Shown here piece after piece: positions 1 to 7,413 of a DNA stretch of 28,056 bases (the first letter of the stretch is position 1; each line of letters begins with the position of its first letter). Source of the DNA: HGM04593 sp045631905 (GTDB lineage: Bacteria > Bacteroidota > Bacteroidia > Bacteroidales > Bacteroidaceae); the NCBI GenBank assembly GCA_045631905.1, contig JAZQVO010000039.1:1-28056 (forward strand), in the 5' to 3' direction. A program made the translations under genes and the position numbers. Under the pieces are notes generated by a model. The model was not told the origin of the DNA, searched no databases, and was given only the letters and a program-made list of their open reading frames with translations.

Positions 1-1
1 A

Positions 2-1138
2 TATTCTGAGCCAGATGTTCCTTTGGCAGAGCGTCCAGAGCTTGACCGTTGGATATTGTCGGCACTCAACACATTGGTAAAGAACGTGAACAGCTGCCTG
101 AACGACTACGAGCCTACAAAGGCCGGCCGTCTTATCCAAGATTTTGTCATTGACAATGTAAGTAACTGGTTCGTACGCCTCAGCCGCAAGCGTTTCTGGG
201 GCTCGGATATGTGCACTGATAAGGTGTCTGCTTACCAGACACTTTATACATGCCTTGAGACGGTGGCACGCCTTATGGCCCCTATAGCTCCGTTCTATGC
301 CGACCGTCTGTATCAGGGTCTGGCATCTGTTACAGGCAAGGGAGAAACCAAGTCGGATCACTAGGCCAGGTTCCCCCCATGTAACGCGGCTCTGGTGGAC
401 AGCGAACTCGAGTATCGTATGGAGCTTGCACAGCAGATATCTTCAATGGTACTTGCATTGCGTAAGAAGGAGGCACTTATCGTGCGTCAGCCGCTTCAGA
501 AGATCGCTATCCCTACAGCTGACGAGGTGATGAAGTCTCGTATAGAGGCTGTCAAGCAGCTTATCCTCAGCGAGGTGAACGTGAAGGAACTTGTCTTTGT
601 CGAGGGTGACGGCATCCTTGTGAAGAAGATCAAGTGTAACTTCCGTACATTGGGCAAGAAGTTTGGAAAGCTCATGAAGAGCGTCAATGCCGAGGTGCTT
701 GCCATGTCGCAGGAGCAGATCAAGGAACTTGAGACAAACGGTGTGATAACATTGCTTGTTGAAGGTGTGAATGCCGAGATTGAACTTGCTGACGTGGAGA
801 TATTCAGTGAAGACGTTCCGGGCTGGACTGTTGCCAACGATGGTGCGCTTACCGTGGCTCTCGATGTTGAGGTAACCGACGAGTTGCGTCGCGAGGGTAT
901 AGCCCGTGAGGTCATAAAGAAGATACAGGCTATGAGAAAGGACGGTGGTCTTGAAATTACCGACAGAATAGCTGTTGTTATCTCAAAGAGCAACGAGGCC
1001 GACGAGGCTGTCAGGGAGTTTAGCGACTATATTGCCAACCAGGTTCTTGCCGACTCGGTAGAACTTTGCGACAGTGTAGCCGGAGAAACCGTGGAGCTCG
1101 ATGGTTACTCGCTCACCATTGCAATAGAAAAACTATAA
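2..1138 (+). CDS. ileS: Isoleucyl-tRNA synthetase, 3' part, interrupted by an in-frame TAG
   Basis: Cytoplasmic class Ia synthetase that charges tRNA-Ile; only the C-terminal third is here, open at the left edge. The reading frame is open from base 2 (YSEPDVPLAERPELDRW) and has the anticodon-binding helical domain (LDRWILSALNTLV, NWFVRLSRKRFWG, MAPIAPFYADRLYQ). It continues into the long C-terminal extension seen in the archaeal/eukaryotic-type IleS of Bacteroidetes (RMELAQQISSMVLALR, VRQPLQKI, then a beta-rich tail ending at 1138). Codon 362-364 is TAG in the same frame, with clear homology on both sides (KSDH, stop, ARFPPCNAALVDSELE). There is no frameshift, since 23-364 and 395-1138 share a frame. 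The gene is normally essential, so a sequencing or assembly error, or a second ileS elsewhere, is likelier than simple loss. It is the first gene of the tight ileS-dksA-like-lspA run. Confidence 0.93.
362..364 (+). other. In-frame amber codon inside ileS
   Basis: The TAG falls in frame where the family normally reads S-V-H-L; here it reads S-D-H-stop. Both odd codons (356-358 GAT and 362-364 TAG) can be explained by a T-to-A change, six bases apart, from GTT and TTG. The frame resumes at once with ileS-like sequence. The expected residues come from memory of the family, not from an alignment. Confidence 0.85.
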
Positions 1139-1174
1139 CACGAAAAAATTACTAACCATAATATTTTTAAGACA

Positions 1175-1549
1175 ATGACAGAAAAAGTTCGTTACTCAGA
1201 TGAGGAGTTGGAGGAGTTTCGCGCAGTTATTAACCAGAAGTTGGAGCTTGCAAAGAGGGATTATGATAAGATAATGCGCTCTATTCGCCACGAGGACGGA
1301 AACGATGTTGCCGATACTTCGCCCACTTACAAAGGTTTGGAAGATGGCAGTGCGGCTACCTCTCTCGAGGAGCAGATGCAGTTGGCACAACGTCAGGCTA
1401 AATTTATTCAGGGCTTGCAGGCGGCGCTCATACGTATTGAGAATAAGACCTACGGTATTTGCCGTGAGACAGGTAAACTTATCTCAAAAGGGCGTCTTAT
1501 GGCTGTTCCTCATGCTACTTTGAGTATCGAGGCAAAGAAAAATCGTTAA
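1175..1549 (+). CDS. DksA/TraR-family protein with degenerate zinc finger
   Basis: A 124-residue protein of the DksA/TraR type, a family that binds the RNA polymerase secondary channel and modulates transcription with ppGpp. The N-terminal half is a charged helical hairpin (about residues 8-90), and the C-terminal part keeps the finger frame YGICRETGKLISKGRLMAVPHAT (93-115, two short pieces). Only one cysteine (C96) of the usual four remains; the second pair is replaced by V111 and P112-H113. That zinc-less form is, as I recall, common in Bacteroidetes, so it is probably functional. The ATG lies 36 bases after ileS with no obvious promoter, so it probably shares the ileS-lspA transcript. Confidence 0.88.
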   Translation: MTEKVRYSDEELEEFRAVINQKLELAKRDYDKIMRSIRHEDGNDVADTSPTYKGLEDGSAATSLEEQMQLAQRQAKFIQGLQAALIRIENKTYGICRETGKLISKGRLMAVPHATLSIEAKKNR

Positions 1550-1553
1550 TTAC

Positions 1554-2174
1554 ATGGGTAGCAAGGTAAAATTTCGCTCTATAATTACCGTTTCTGTTAT
1601 ACTCGGTGCTCTGATTGTAGACCAGGTAATAAAGTTCGCTGTTAAGCTGAATATGTTTCTCGGTGAGAAATTTTCGGTCTGTGGCGATTGGTTTTATATC
1701 TATTTTACCGAGAATAGTGGCATGGCGTTTGGTTGGGAGATTGGGAGCAAATTGTTCCTTACCTCTTTCCGCATAGTGGCGGTGCTCTTTTTGACATACT
1801 ATTTATATAAGATAGTGCGCAACAAGAGTTTCCCCGTGGGGTATGTGGTGACCGTTGCATTGATTTTTGCAGGTGCTGTGGGCAATATCATCGATTGCCT
1901 GTTTTATGGCGAAATTTTTACCGATAGTTTCTATCGTGTGGCATCACTTGTGCCTTTTGGCGATGGGTATGGCGACTTTCTCTACGGGAAAGTGGTGGAT
2001 ATGTTCTACTTTCCGCTATTCTCGTTCGACTGGCCTTCGTGGGTGCCCTTTGTGGGTGGGGAGAATTTCTTGTTTTTCAGCCCGATATTTAACTTTGCCG
2101 ATGCGTGTATTTCGTGTGGTATAGTTGCTTTGTTACTGTTTTACCGAGGTTATATTGAAAAACCGTTTAAATAG
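1554..2174 (+). CDS. lspA: Lipoprotein signal peptidase (signal peptidase II)
   Basis: Inner-membrane aspartyl protease that cuts the signal peptide of diacylglyceryl-prolipoproteins just before the lipid-bearing cysteine. The 206 residues contain four hydrophobic segments and the family motifs: DQVIKF (23-28), ENSGMAFG (53-60), GAVGNIID (107-114), GKVVDMF (145-151) and FNFADACI (179-186). D149 and D183 match the catalytic aspartate pair. It is longer than the roughly 165 residues of proteobacterial LspA, mainly because of an insertion at about 116-144 and another at 155-175, which is usual for Bacteroidetes. It starts 4 bases after the DksA-like gene, and its stop overlaps the possible GTG start of the next gene, a lipoprotein and so a plausible substrate. 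Confidence 0.96.
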   Translation: MGSKVKFRSIITVSVILGALIVDQVIKFAVKLNMFLGEKFSVCGDWFYIYFTENSGMAFGWEIGSKLFLTSFRIVAVLFLTYYLYKIVRNKSFPVGYVVTVALIFAGAVGNIIDCLFYGEIFTDSFYRVASLVPFGDGYGDFLYGKVVDMFYFPLFSFDWPSWVPFVGGENFLFFSPIFNFADACISCGIVALLLFYRGYIEKPFK

Positions 2175-2182
2175 TGTGTTGT

Positions 2183-2962
2183 ATGATGCGTAAGGTGGCG
2201 AAATTTGTTGTTTTGTTTGTTTCGGCTCTTTTGGCAGGTTGCGCGGTGGAGATCCCCGAGCATGTTATAAAGCCCGACAAAATGGAGAATGTGCTATACG
2301 ATTATCATTTGGCACAGGTTTTAACGTCGGAGATGTCTTCGGCAAGTTACGAAAAGAAGTTGCATGCATCTTATGTGTTTAAAAAACATGGAATAACAAA
2401 GGAGCAGTTCGATTCGTCACTTGTGTGGTATACTCGTTATCCCAAGCAGATGGTGCGTATATATTCGAATCTCGAGAAACGTATTACTGCCGAAATTGAG
2501 GCTACATCTGATGGGTATAACGTGATTGCCGGAATGGTTGCATCTGAAGAGATGATGGCCGACACTGTTGATTTGTGGAATAAAAGAAGTGTGAGCCTGC
2601 TCTCTTCGTCTGCTTTGACTAACAGGGTTGAGTTTAATTACAAGGCGGATACTACATTTGTGAGGGGAGATAGCCTTGTTTTCTCTTTTACTGCTCGTTT
2701 CCTGCCCGATGCCGACTCTGTGGCCCAAGGGGCTCATGTGGCTTTGGTGGTGCAGTATGGCGACAAGAGCAGTAGGAGCAACGGTATGCCTTTGAAGGGT
2801 GATGGTGCTTACTGCATTGATGTTCAGCGCGATTTTAAGAGGAATATTGAGGCTGTGCATGGCTTTGTCTATTATTCCGACAATGATTCGTTGCACCTTT
2901 CAAAACTTTTGTTAGGCGATATTGCCGTTAGGCGCATTCACCCGCTAAAAGAGGAGGAGTAA
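2183..2962 (+). CDS. DUF4296-type lipoprotein
   Basis: Predicted lipoprotein of about 259 residues with unknown function. A short basic N-terminus (MMRKVAK) leads into a hydrophobic stretch and lipobox LLAGC, followed by the DUF4296-like segment PDKMENVLYDYHLAQ and KHGITKEQFDSSLVWYTRYP. The C-terminal half is beta-rich. I start it at ATG 2183; GTG 2174 in the same frame would overlap the lspA stop by one base, and ATG 2186 is also possible, all giving the same mature protein. Bacteroidetes genomes place this family right after lspA, as here. The next gene starts inside its stop codon (overlap of one base), so the two are translationally coupled. Confidence 0.85.
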   Translation: MMRKVAKFVVLFVSALLAGCAVEIPEHVIKPDKMENVLYDYHLAQVLTSEMSSASYEKKLHASYVFKKHGITKEQFDSSLVWYTRYPKQMVRIYSNLEKRITAEIEATSDGYNVIAGMVASEEMMADTVDLWNKRSVSLLSSSALTNRVEFNYKADTTFVRGDSLVFSFTARFLPDADSVAQGAHVALVVQYGDKSSRSNGMPLKGDGAYCIDVQRDFKRNIEAVHGFVYYSDNDSLHLSKLLLGDIAVRRIHPLKEEE

Positions 2963-3225
2963 TGTTTTATGTGACGCATAAATTGCACATGCCGGCCGAC
3001 GAGGTGCTGACAATGTATGTGGTGGAAGTTAAAGAGGGGGCTGTGGTGCGTTGTTTCCCTTTCGAGGCTGAATTGCAATCGATGGTGTGGAAAGATGAGT
3101 TGTTTCTCTCGTCTGTCTCTTCTGCTCGGTGTTTAAACGATATAGTAGAAAAGGCTGTGCATCATGCACAGCCTCTCTGTTTGTATGAGCCTATCGATGG
3201 TGTCGCGGTGCGACGTTTGTTGTAG
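2962..3225 (+). CDS. Small conserved-context protein of unknown function (87 aa)
   Basis: I do not recognise this protein. The ATG overlaps the TAA of the DUF4296 gene (TAATG), which supports real translation as the last gene of the ileS operon. It has no signal peptide, membrane segment or cysteine pair; the content is mixed alpha/beta (YVVEVKEGAVVRCFPFEAEL, then a helix around SSARCLNDIVEKAVHHAQ). The last third of the gene contains a perfect 11-bp inverted repeat (3152-3174) that reads like a terminator for the convergent methyltransferase gene, so the C-terminal residues KAVHHAQPL are written by a hairpin. It ends 40 bases before the convergent trmH-family stop. Confidence 0.72.
   Translation: MFYVTHKLHMPADEVLTMYVVEVKEGAVVRCFPFEAELQSMVWKDELFLSSVSSARCLNDIVEKAVHHAQPLCLYEPIDGVAVRRLL
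3152..3174 (-). terminator. Hairpin terminator for the TrmH-family gene, inside the convergent CDS
   Basis: Arms AGGCTGTGCAT (3152-3162) and ATGCACAGCCT (3164-3174) are a perfect 11-bp inverted repeat around one base. Read on the minus strand, the stem is followed by TTTTCT, a usable U-tract, and it sits about 92 bases past the methyltransferase stop. On the plus strand the following bases (CTCTCTGTTTG) are less T-rich, so the minus direction fits better. Confidence 0.55.
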
Positions 3226-3265
3226 GTGTATTTAAAAATATGCTTCTTGCGGTATGGGGCTTTGC

Positions 3266-4024
3266 CTATTTTACCCGACGACGGAATTCGCTACATATGA
3301 TTGCTGTGGCGGTTGATACGTTTAGCGACTCCGAGGTTTCGCGTCCTTGTGGGTAGTTGGGGATAAATAGTCGTTTGTTTATATGTCTTTCGCACTCTGC
3401 TCCGATGCCGTTCCCTTCGTTTCCCATGACTATGAGGCCGTTGGCGGAAAGTGGTTGCTCGTATATGTTATCTCCGTTTAGGAAGGTGCCGTATACGGGT
3501 GTTTTTTCGTCTAACGAGGTTATGAACTGTGCAAGTTCTACATTGTGTATCTTTACGCGACCTATTGCGCCCATGGTGGCTTGTACGGTTTTGGGGTTGA
3601 AGGCATCGACACAACCTGCCGAGCAGTATATGTGTTCTATGCCGAACCAATCGGCTATGCGTATTATGGTGCCCATGTTACCGGGGTCTTGCACGTTGTC
3701 GAGCGCGAGGCATAGTTCGTTGGTAGGGTGGTGGGTGTCGTTGTTGTGACGGGGCTGTTTGAATAGTGCAATTATTCCTTGCGGTGTGCGCAGAAAACTT
3801 GCTTTTTTAATATCTTCACTGCTTACTGTTGTTATTTTGTGGTTGCTGTTCAGGGTGTGCTTCGACAGCCACTCTTCATCGGCTATTATAAGCTCGCATT
3901 GCAACCCGCATGCTAGAAGGTCGCCAACGGTTTTTCCTCCTTCGGCAACAAAAAGCCCGGTCTCTTTTCTGAACTTTTTCTGTTCGAGCGATTTTATTAA
4001 TTTCAGTTGTGCTTTGCTTAACAT
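3266..4024 (-). CDS. TrmH/SpoU-family RNA 2'-O-methyltransferase
   Basis: SAM-dependent SPOUT methyltransferase expected to 2'-O-methylate a ribose in rRNA or tRNA. The 252 residues begin with the SpoU substrate-binding domain (LIKSLEQKKFRKETGLFVAEG, near residues 9-29). The knotted catalytic domain follows, with all three motifs: NMGTIIRIADWFG (116-128), MGNEGNGI (200-207) and ESLNVSTATAII (232-243). The layout resembles the RlmB-like group annotated in Bacteroidetes, but the exact target base cannot be told from sequence. It is transcribed divergently from tamL, with its own likely -7 element (TAGCTTTG on the minus strand, 4055-4062). It converges on the 87-residue gene, and its probable terminator lies inside that gene. 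Confidence 0.93.
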   Translation of the reverse strand: MLSKAQLKLIKSLEQKKFRKETGLFVAEGGKTVGDLLACGLQCELIIADEEWLSKHTLNSNHKITTVSSEDIKKASFLRTPQGIIALFKQPRHNNDTHHPTNELCLALDNVQDPGNMGTIIRIADWFGIEHIYCSAGCVDAFNPKTVQATMGAIGRVKIHNVELAQFITSLDEKTPVYGTFLNGDNIYEQPLSANGLIVMGNEGNGIGAECERHINKRLFIPNYPQGRETSESLNVSTATAIICSEFRRRVK

Positions 4025-4054
4025 TTTATAGTGTTATGTTGAGTTAAAGTGTTG

Positions 4055-4062
4055 CAAAGCTA
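4055..4062 (-). promoter_or_regulatory. Candidate -7 element of the TrmH-family gene
   Basis: The minus strand reads TAGCTTTG, an exact match to the Bacteroidetes -7 consensus TAnnTTTG, about 31 bases upstream of the methyltransferase ATG. No good -33 TTTG is seen at the usual 19-21 bp spacing. The same string with flanks (TGCAAAGCTAC on plus) recurs at about 10347-10357 upstream of a glycosyltransferase. Confidence 0.45.
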
Positions 4063-4066
4063 CCTT

Positions 4067-4082
4067 AAATCTTTTAAGATTT
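4067..4082. repeat. Palindrome between two divergent promoters
   Basis: AAATCTT and AAGATTT form 7-bp arms around TT. The palindrome lies between the two facing-away -7 elements (4055-4062 on minus, 4086-4093 on plus), so a protein bound here could affect both promoters. It is AT-rich, so chance is possible. Confidence 0.4.
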
Positions 4083-4085
4083 TAG

Positions 4086-4093
4086 TATATTTG
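4086..4093 (+). promoter_or_regulatory. Candidate -7 element of tamL
   Basis: TATATTTG matches TAnnTTTG exactly and lies 34 bases before the ATG at 4128. A clear -33 TTTG at the right distance is not seen, so this is a half-supported promoter. Confidence 0.45.
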
Positions 4094-4127
4094 CAAGAAT
4101 TTTTCAAATTTGAGGCAGATATTACCT

Positions 4128-6422
4128 ATGAGAAACATCTTGGTGCTTTTTATGTGCTGTTTGGCGGCTTTTTCGTGTTCGGTGACAAAGTTTGTCCCCG
4201 AGGGCGAGTTGTTGCTTCATGATGTTAAGGTTGTATCTCATGTCGATAATAAAAACGCAACTGATGCACAGCTTTATTTGAAGCAGACACCGAACGCAAA
4301 GTGGTTCAGCCTTTTTAAGGTTCCGCTTGGGATATATTCTTCGTCAGGCCGTGATACCACTAAGTGGGTTAATCGTGTTTTGCGCAAGATTGGTGAACCG
4401 CCTGTTATTTTTAATAGGGAACTTGCCGAAAAAAGCAGAATGAATATTCGCCAGATGTTGCAGAATGATGGTTATCTGCATGCGACGGTCGATTATGAAA
4501 ATAGTGTGGTTGGTGATAAAAAGACTGAACTTGTGTATTACCTGCACGAGCGCGAGAGGTATTATGTGGGGCGGATTGATATAAAGACCGATGACGATTC
4601 TATTGTCTCTTTGATTGAGAAGCATGCTAAGGAGTCGCTTCTTAAAGAGGGTATGCCTATGAATGTGGATAAATTGGAGGGGGAGCGTCGTCGCATCACT
4701 ACTTTGCTGAAAGATAATGGTTATTATCGCTTTCAGAAGGATTATATAACTTTTGTGGCAGACACTGCGCATTACTCGACTAATGTGGACCTTACCATGA
4801 ATATTGCTATGTACAGGCCTGCTGATAATGCTACTCCGCAACCGCACAAGGTGTATAATTTTGGTAAGGTGTATTTTGTTTCGGGTGCCGGGTTGAGAAT
4901 AAATGATGAGGTGCTCAAAGGGTGTGACACGGCAAGATATGAGTCTTATGATTTTCGTTTTAAGGGTAGCCCGGTAGTGCGTCCGCGTACTTTGGCTCAT
5001 AAGACATATATTGTGCCGGGTGAGCGTTACGCATCGAAGGCGGTGGACAGAACCTACAGCTCGCTGGCACAGCTCACGGCGTTGCGTTACCCCACGGTGC
5101 GCTTGGTGGAGCGTCCCGACACTTCGTTGCTCGACTGTTATATCATGTACGAGCGCAACAAAAGGCGTACGGTGAGCTTTGAGATCGAGGGTACCAACAC
5201 GGCCGGAGATTTGGGTGCTGCCTCGTCGGTTACATTCTCGGATAGGAACTTTTTTGGTGGTTCCGAGTTGTTGTCGTTGCGTCTTTTTGGTGCCTATGAG
5301 GCTATATCGGGGTTGGGTGCCTACACGGGGGATTCATATTTCGAGTATGGTGCCGAACTTAGCTTGCGATTGCCGGGAGGGTATGCTTCGAGGTTGGTGC
5401 CTGCCGAGAAACGGTTTTTAAAGTCGTCGTCGCTCTTTTCGGTTAAGTTTAACTCGCAGGAGAGGCCCGAGTTTGATCGCAGGGTGTTGTCGGGTGCCTG
5501 GAGCTATCAGTGGAGCAAGAATATAAAGTCGGCGCATAAACTCGATATCATAGATGTAAACTATATTTATGTGCCGTGGATCTCGGAGACGTTTAAAAAG
5601 AATTATCTCGATAATATATCGAACATAAACTCGATTCTTAAATATAACTATGAGAATCTGCTGATAACAAAACTTGGTTATTCTTATAGTTATAACTCTT
5701 CGTACGGGGATATTGACCGTTTTTCGAACATGGCCTATTCGTTGCGTACATCGGTGGAGTGTTCGGGTAATGTGCTTAATGTTGCAAGCAGGTTGCTCAG
5801 TGCCGAAAAGAACGGAGAGGGGCAGTATACTTTCCTCAATATTGCCTATGCGCAGTATGTGAAGGGTGATTTTGATTTTGTAACAAGGGTTAAGTTCGAC
5901 GAACGTAACTCGGTTGTTGTACATTTGGGTGCCGGTGTTGCTTATCCTTATGGTAACTCACACATTTTGCCGTTTGAGAAACGCTATTTTGCAGGTGGTG
6001 CCAACGGTTTGCGTGGTTGGAACGTGAGAAGTGTGGGTCCGGGACGTTACCGCAGTAAGGACGAGGCTATCGATTTTATCAACCAGCTCGGTGATATGAA
6101 ACTCGATTTTAGTGTGGAGTTGCGTTCTCACTTGTTCTGGAAAATACATTCGGCACTGTTTGTCGATGCCGGTAATGTGTGGACTTTGAGAAAATATGCC
6201 GAGCAACCCGACGGACAATTTGAGTTGGGAACTTTTTGGCGCGATTTGGCATTCTCCTATGGTGTTGGTCTGCGCTTTGAGTTCGACCTTTTTGTGTTTC
6301 GTCTCGATGGTGGCATGAAGGCTGTAAACCCGGCCTACAAGGGAAAAGATAAACTTGCTTTCCTGCACCCCGACTTTGACCGTGATTTTGCTTTGCATTT
6401 TGCAATAGGTTATCCGTTCTAA
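4128..6422 (+). CDS. tamL: TamL-type Omp85 outer-membrane lipoprotein
   Basis: Outer-membrane Omp85/BamA-TamA superfamily protein, thought to help insert or assemble surface proteins; TamL is the Bacteroidetes form in which the TamA-like subunit is lipidated. From ATG 4128 it has 764 residues: a short signal peptide ending at AAFSC (lipid-accepting C17), then CSVTKFVPEGELLL typical of TamL. POTRA-like repeats follow (for example RMNIRQMLQNDGYLHATV and YYVGRIDIKTDDDS), then a 16-strand-type barrel. The conserved L6 segment reads FAGGANGLRGW (near 5990-6020), and the protein ends FAIGYPF on a terminal aromatic residue. The TTG at 4110 is an in-frame alternative start but would put six extra residues before the signal peptide. 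The walJ-like gene follows 34 bases later, probably on the same transcript. Confidence 0.9.
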   Translation: MRNILVLFMCCLAAFSCSVTKFVPEGELLLHDVKVVSHVDNKNATDAQLYLKQTPNAKWFSLFKVPLGIYSSSGRDTTKWVNRVLRKIGEPPVIFNRELAEKSRMNIRQMLQNDGYLHATVDYENSVVGDKKTELVYYLHERERYYVGRIDIKTDDDSIVSLIEKHAKESLLKEGMPMNVDKLEGERRRITTLLKDNGYYRFQKDYITFVADTAHYSTNVDLTMNIAMYRPADNATPQPHKVYNFGKVYFVSGAGLRINDEVLKGCDTARYESYDFRFKGSPVVRPRTLAHKTYIVPGERYASKAVDRTYSSLAQLTALRYPTVRLVERPDTSLLDCYIMYERNKRRTVSFEIEGTNTAGDLGAASSVTFSDRNFFGGSELLSLRLFGAYEAISGLGAYTGDSYFEYGAELSLRLPGGYASRLVPAEKRFLKSSSLFSVKFNSQERPEFDRRVLSGAWSYQWSKNIKSAHKLDIIDVNYIYVPWISETFKKNYLDNISNINSILKYNYENLLITKLGYSYSYNSSYGDIDRFSNMAYSLRTSVECSGNVLNVASRLLSAEKNGEGQYTFLNIAYAQYVKGDFDFVTRVKFDERNSVVVHLGAGVAYPYGNSHILPFEKRYFAGGANGLRGWNVRSVGPGRYRSKDEAIDFINQLGDMKLDFSVELRSHLFWKIHSALFVDAGNVWTLRKYAEQPDGQFELGTFWRDLAFSYGVGLRFEFDLFVFRLDGGMKAVNPAYKGKDKLAFLHPDFDRDFALHFAIGYPF

Positions 6423-6456
6423 GTCGATAGTTTTTGAAAGATAAAAATAATTATAT

Positions 6457-7260
6457 ATGGAGATTCGTTTTATGAGTATCGGTAGCGGAAGCAGTGGCAA
6501 CTGCTACTATCTGGGGGTAGATAATTATGCTATCCTCATTGATGCCGGTCTCCCGTCAAAGACCATAAGAATGGCTTTGAAAAAGGAGGGCATCGCCTTT
6601 GAGAGCGTGTGTGCCGTTTTTGTTACTCACGACCATGCCGACCACATAAAGTCGCTTGGTGTAATATCGTCAAAGGCTAATATCCCTGTTTATGCTACTC
6701 GCGAGGTGCATAAGGGGATAAACAACAATTATTGTATAACAAAGCCTATCGATGCGCAGTATGTGCGTTACGTGGAGAAGGGTGAAAAGACCCTCTTCCG
6801 CGATTTTGAGATTACCCCTTTTGAGGTTCCTCACGATGGTAGCGACAATGTTGGTTATTTTATAGAGGTGGGCGATAAAAAATTCTGTATTGCAACCGAT
6901 TTGGGGCACATTACAGAGACTGTGTCGTATTACATGGACCAGGCCAATTATTTGGTTGTTGAGGCCAACTACGAGGAGCAGATGCTTGCCATGGGGCGTT
7001 ACCCCGAGTTTTTGAAGGTGCGTGTGAGCGGTCCCCGTGGTCATTTGAGTAATCAGGTTACGGCAAAATATCTTGCTTCGCACTTTAACGAGCATTTGAA
7101 ATATATTTGGCTGTGTCATTTGAGTGAGGAGAATAACCACCCGGAACTTGCCTATAAGAGTGTTTCGATGGAGTTTGGCGATTATGGGATAATTGCCGGT
7201 AAAGATGTGCAGTTGGTTGTGCTGAAACGTACTACTCCGTCGCCTTTATATAAATTATAA
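6457..7260 (+). CDS. Metallo-beta-lactamase-fold hydrolase, WalJ/YycJ-like
   Basis: Cytoplasmic MBL-fold protein of 267 residues resembling YycJ/WalJ, a presumed nuclease linked in Firmicutes to cell-wall and replication control. It has SIGSGSSGNCYYL (7-19), the DAG strand (29-31) and the metal-binding motif THDHADH (H58, H60, D62, H63). Later ligands are in VPHDGSDNVGY, ATDLGH, RGHLSNQ and WLCHLSEENNHPE. These suit a two-metal centre. The substrate is not known from sequence. No promoter is visible in the 34 bases after tamL. The 153 bases after it hold the tyrS promoter and no convincing terminator. Confidence 0.9.
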   Translation: MEIRFMSIGSGSSGNCYYLGVDNYAILIDAGLPSKTIRMALKKEGIAFESVCAVFVTHDHADHIKSLGVISSKANIPVYATREVHKGINNNYCITKPIDAQYVRYVEKGEKTLFRDFEITPFEVPHDGSDNVGYFIEVGDKKFCIATDLGHITETVSYYMDQANYLVVEANYEEQMLAMGRYPEFLKVRVSGPRGHLSNQVTAKYLASHFNEHLKYIWLCHLSEENNHPELAYKSVSMEFGDYGIIAGKDVQLVVLKRTTPSPLYKL

Positions 7261-7291
7261 TGCTCTCGAAGTACTAAAAGGGTGTAATAAT

Positions 7292-7322
7292 TTTGTATTG
7301 CTACTTTGTTTTTTTACTTTTG
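7292..7322 (+). promoter_or_regulatory. Bacteroidetes sigma-ABfr-type promoter of tyrS
   Basis: TTTG at 7292-7295 (-33) and TACTTTTG at 7315-7322 (-7, consensus TAnnTTTG) are 19 bp apart, the ideal spacing. Transcription would start near 7327-7330, giving a leader of about 85 bases before the tyrS ATG. This is the best promoter in the window. Confidence 0.65.
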
Positions 7323-7413
7323 TGAGTTGGAGATTCCTCACATGCGTTAGGGATTACAATAATTGCTTATTGAGTAAATAATAATTTTAGAAACTAATAA
7401 ATAGAATATATCA

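Noticed and set aside
496..993. Minus-strand 165-residue ORF within ileS
   Set aside because: It is a serine- and threonine-rich antisense shadow of ileS with no family features.
395..1138. A separate 247-residue gene after the ileS stop
   Set aside because: It is in the same frame as the upstream ileS sequence and is homologous to the IleS C-terminus; it is one gene with an in-frame TAG.
2174..2182. GTG start at 2174 for the DUF4296 lipoprotein
   Set aside because: It is possible, but ATG 2183/2186 gives a tidier basic signal-peptide start; the mature protein is the same.
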